NCBI GenBank assembly: GCA_027485675.1
Contig: JAIXQP010000030.1
Span: forward strand, 1 to 64,000
Direction of reading: 5' to 3'
Length of the DNA: 64,000 nucleotides
Source: Terriglobales bacterium
Lineage (GTDB): Bacteria; Acidobacteriota; Terriglobia; Bryobacterales; Bryobacteraceae
Shown in pieces: positions 61,680 through 64,000 of this stretch. The notes under the pieces are model-generated. The model saw nothing but the letters and a program-made list of their open reading frames with translations. It did not search any database and was not told the DNA's origin. The position numbers were made by a program, and so were the translations under genes. Position 1 is the stretch's first letter; each line of letters opens with the position of its first letter.

Positions 61680-64000
61680 CGGTTGCGAGTGCTTCTTTGT
61701 ATTTGCACTCGGCGTTCGGACATTGGGCGAATGCCCCGGATTTGAGGAACTTCTCAATGAGGTAGGGGTTGTTGCACTCCGGGCACGCCTTGGCGACGGG
61801 TTTGCCCCACGCCACAAAGTCGCACTCGGGATAACGGTTACAGCCATAGAAGGTTTTGCCCTTCTTCGAACGGCGCTCGATAATATCACCCGTCGAACAG
61901 GTGGGGCACTTCACGCCCACCGTCTTCTGCTTGACGTACTTACACGTCGGGTAACTCGAACAGGCCACGAACTCGCCAAAGCGGCCAAACTTCTTCACGA
62001 GGTTCTTGCCGCAGGTCGGGCAGGGCTCGTCGAGCGGGACATCCGCCTGCTTCGCCGCCTGGCCCAACTGCTTGGTGGTCTTGCAATCGGGGTAACCGGA
62101 ACAGGCGTAGAACTGGCCGAAACGGCCCTTCTTGAGCACCATCGGGCGGCCGCAGTTCGGGCAGTACTCCTCCTCGCCCTGCTCGCCCATCTCCTCCGGC
62201 TGCGCCGAAGGAAGCTCGCGCGTGTTCGAACACTCGGGGTAGCCGGTACAGGCGATAAAGCTCCCGTGCCGTCCCCACTTGATCACCATCGGCTTGCTGC
62301 ACTTCTCGCAGATGAAGTCGGTCGGCTTCTCCATCCGCTTGATGTCGGTCATCTGGGTGGCCGCGCGCTCCAGGTCCACGGCGAAGCGCTCATAGAACGA
62401 GCCCATCGCGTGCCGCCAGTCCACCTTGCCGTCTTCGATCTCGTCGAGCTCCTCTTCCATCCGCGCCGTATAGCGAATATCGAAGATGTCGCCGAAGGAC
62501 TCGGTCAACAGATCCGTCACCACCGTACCGAGTTCGGTCGGATAGAACTTGCCGCCTTCCTTCTTGACGTACTCCCGCTCCTGAATCGTCGACAGGATGG
62601 AGGCGTACGTGGACGGCCGGCCCACGCCCTTGGCTTCGAGCTCCTTGACGAGCGTCGCTTCGTTGAACCGGGGCGGCGGCTCCGTGAAATGCTGTTCGGA
62701 GTCGAGCGACTTCAGCTTCAGCTCCTCGCCCTGGGTCACCAGGGGGAGCTTCTGCTTCAACTCGTCGTCGTCTTCGTCCTTAACGTCCTTGCCTTCCTCG
62801 TAAACCGCCAGGAAGCCGTCGAACTTCGGCACCGAGCCCGTCGCCCGGAACAGGTATTCCGTCTTCGACTTGCCCTTGGCCACCACGTCGATCGTCGTCT
62901 GATCGAAGACCGCGCTCGTCATCTGCGAAGCGACAAAACGCATCCAGATCAGCCGATACATCTTTAACTCGTCTTCCTGCAGGAACGGCGCCACGGACTC
63001 CGGCGTCCGCATGGCCGCCGTCGGCCGGATGGCTTCGTGGGCGTCCTGGGCGTCCTTCTTTCCCTTGTACAGGTTCGGCTTCTCCGGCAGATAGGCCGCG
63101 CCGTAGCGGTCGCCGATGAACTGCCGCACTTCGCCCAACGCGTCATCGGACACGCGGACCGAGTCGGTACGCATGTAGGTGATCAGACCGATCGACCCTT
63201 CGGCGCCCAACTCCACGCCTTCGTACAGCCGCTGCGCGATCATCATCGACCGCTTCACGGAAAACCGCAGCTTCCGGGCCGCTTCCTGCTGCAACGTCGA
63301 GGTGATGAACGGCGGCACCGGGTTCCGGCGCTTCTCCTTCGTTCCCACCGACTGCACCAGGTACGGCCGGTCCTGCAGATCCTTCACGATCCCCGAGGCC
63401 CGCTCTTCATTCGGAATGGCCTGATTCTCGCCGTCGATCTTCGCCAGACGCGCCTTCAGCACCGGCGCCTTCTTGGCGTTCAGGGCGACGTCAATCGTCC
63501 AGTACTCTTCCTGTAAGAAGGCCTGGATCTCGCGCTCCCGGTCCACGATCAGCCGCAAAGCCACCGTCTGCACACGCCCGGCCGAAAGGCCCCGGCGCAC
63601 CTTGTCCCAAAGCAATGGCGAAATCTTGTAGCCGACCAGCCTGTCGAGCACGCGGCGCGCCTGCTGGGCGTCCACCAGGTTCGTATTCACCTGCAGCGGA
63701 TTGTCGAACGCCTTTCGAACGGCCGTCGCGGTGATCTCGTTAAACATCACCCGGAAGATCTTCGGCCCTTTGGCGCTATTCTTCGACGCCAGCTCTTCCT
63801 GCAAGTGGTAGCAGATCGCTTCGCCTTCCCGATCCGGGTCGGCCGCGAGATAGATGGATTCGACACCCTTGGCGGCGGCGCGAAGTTCGCCGATCAGCTT
63901 CTTCTTGCCTTCAATGACTTCGTAGGTCGGTTCAAAGCCGCGATCGACGTCGACAGCCAGGTCGCTCTTCGGCAGGTCTTTAATATGACCGAGCGAAGCC
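61663..64000 (-). CDS. topA: DNA topoisomerase I, N-terminus beyond window
   Basis: The frame is open to the right edge; about 779 codons are seen. The Toprim metal motif ADPDREGEAI lies just inside the edge, so only roughly the first 35-60 residues are missing. The active-site Tyr is in ITYMRTDSVRVSD, and QEAARKLRFS and GVGRPSTYASI are family landmarks. It relaxes negatively supercoiled DNA by single-strand breakage. The C-terminus carries five C4 zinc ribbons (CEKC, CPNC, CPTC, CPTC, CPEC starts), more than E. coli's three. The protein ends EEVTA; the stop codon is in the hairpin loop. Confidence 0.96.
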   Translation of the reverse strand, partial: ASLGHIKDLPKSDLAVDVDRGFEPTYEVIEGKKKLIGELRAAAKGVESIYLAADPDREGEAICYHLQEELASKNSAKGPKIFRVMFNEITATAVRKAFDNPLQVNTNLVDAQQARRVLDRLVGYKISPLLWDKVRRGLSAGRVQTVALRLIVDREREIQAFLQEEYWTIDVALNAKKAPVLKARLAKIDGENQAIPNEERASGIVKDLQDRPYLVQSVGTKEKRRNPVPPFITSTLQQEAARKLRFSVKRSMMIAQRLYEGVELGAEGSIGLITYMRTDSVRVSDDALGEVRQFIGDRYGAAYLPEKPNLYKGKKDAQDAHEAIRPTAAMRTPESVAPFLQEDELKMYRLIWMRFVASQMTSAVFDQTTIDVVAKGKSKTEYLFRATGSVPKFDGFLAVYEEGKDVKDEDDDELKQKLPLVTQGEELKLKSLDSEQHFTEPPPRFNEATLVKELEAKGVGRPSTYASILSTIQEREYVKKEGGKFYPTELGTVVTDLLTESFGDIFDIRYTARMEEELDEIEDGKVDWRHAMGSFYERFAVDLERAATQMTDIKRMEKPTDFICEKCSKPMVIKWGRHGSFIACTGYPECSNTRELPSAQPEEMGEQGEEEYCPNCGRPMVLKKGRFGQFYACSGYPDCKTTKQLGQAAKQADVPLDEPCPTCGKNLVKKFGRFGEFVACSSYPTCKYVKQKTVGVKCPTCSTGDIIERRSKKGKTFYGCNRYPECDFVAWGKPVAKACPECNNPYLIEKFLKSGAFAQCPNAECKYKEALATEEVTA

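Overview
The window is GC-rich, densely coding DNA, most likely from an Acidobacteriota chromosome, close to the Bryobacterales/Solibacter group. The evidence is the gene repertoire: two von Willebrand proteins of the acidobacterial VWFA type, a very large Oar-like TonB-dependent receptor with a carboxypeptidase-regulatory N-terminus, Tat/Sec-exported Gfo/Idh oxidoreductases and a sulfatase, a multiheme cytochrome with TPR-like repeats, and a giant secreted astacin protease built from Cys-paired repeats. TTG and GTG starts are common. I see no phage genes, IS element, CRISPR array, rRNA or tRNA.

Layout. 1-6.6 kb (+): end of a conserved hypothetical gene, RNase J, then a tightly overlapping operon (small ORF, FAD-linked oxidase, exported M20 peptidase, three tandem paralogous small proteins of unknown function, GNAT acetyltransferase). 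6.6-9.7 kb (-): aldo/keto reductase, SulP transporter, beta-carbonic anhydrase. 9.7-13.9 kb: CPA1 antiporter, gamma-glutamyltransferase and, facing them, an ArsR-methyltransferase regulator. 13.9-15.4 kb: S-adenosylhomocysteinase, divergent from that regulator over a 26-bp palindrome. 15.4-26.3 kb: exported S15/CocE hydrolase; a Dps/thioesterase/oxidoreductase operon; a fused MoaD-MoaE; an acidobacterial VWA protein; an Hfq-like/inositol monophosphatase/crotonase operon; an ArsA ATPase; a DUF1801 protein. 26.3-32.4 kb (+): two-domain SGNH plus alpha/beta hydrolase, sulfatase, UbiA-like membrane protein, methyltransferase and seven-heme cytochrome, whose 3' end is followed by three 147-bp tandem copies of itself. 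32.9-45.2 kb (-): TonB receptor, phosphoketolase, SDR, zinc ribbon, cyclase, Ca2+/H+ antiporter, GTP-type PEP carboxykinase, Hsp70-like protein. 45.3-53.9 kb (mostly +): LysR regulator, hypothetical, degenerate GGDEF protein plus PilZ protein, RmlD-like reductase, second VWA protein (-), AlkA-type glycosylase, LysM-amidase, two-part YeeE/YedE transporter, zinc-finger SDR. 53.9-64 kb (-): giant astacin protease, AlaC-type aminotransferase, topoisomerase I running off the right edge.

Genes that plausibly work together: SulP with carbonic anhydrase (bicarbonate supply); the SAH-cycle regulator with ahcY; degenerate GGDEF with PilZ (c-di-GMP-linked output); dual hydrolase with sulfatase (breakdown of esterified and sulfated polymers); UbiA-like protein with methyltransferase and cytochrome (possible lipid or quinone and redox module). 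At larger scale, the + strand changes by eye from C-rich (1 to about 11 kb) to G-rich (about 11 to 37 kb) and back to C-rich (about 39 to 64 kb) regardless of gene direction, which looks like an inverted segment.
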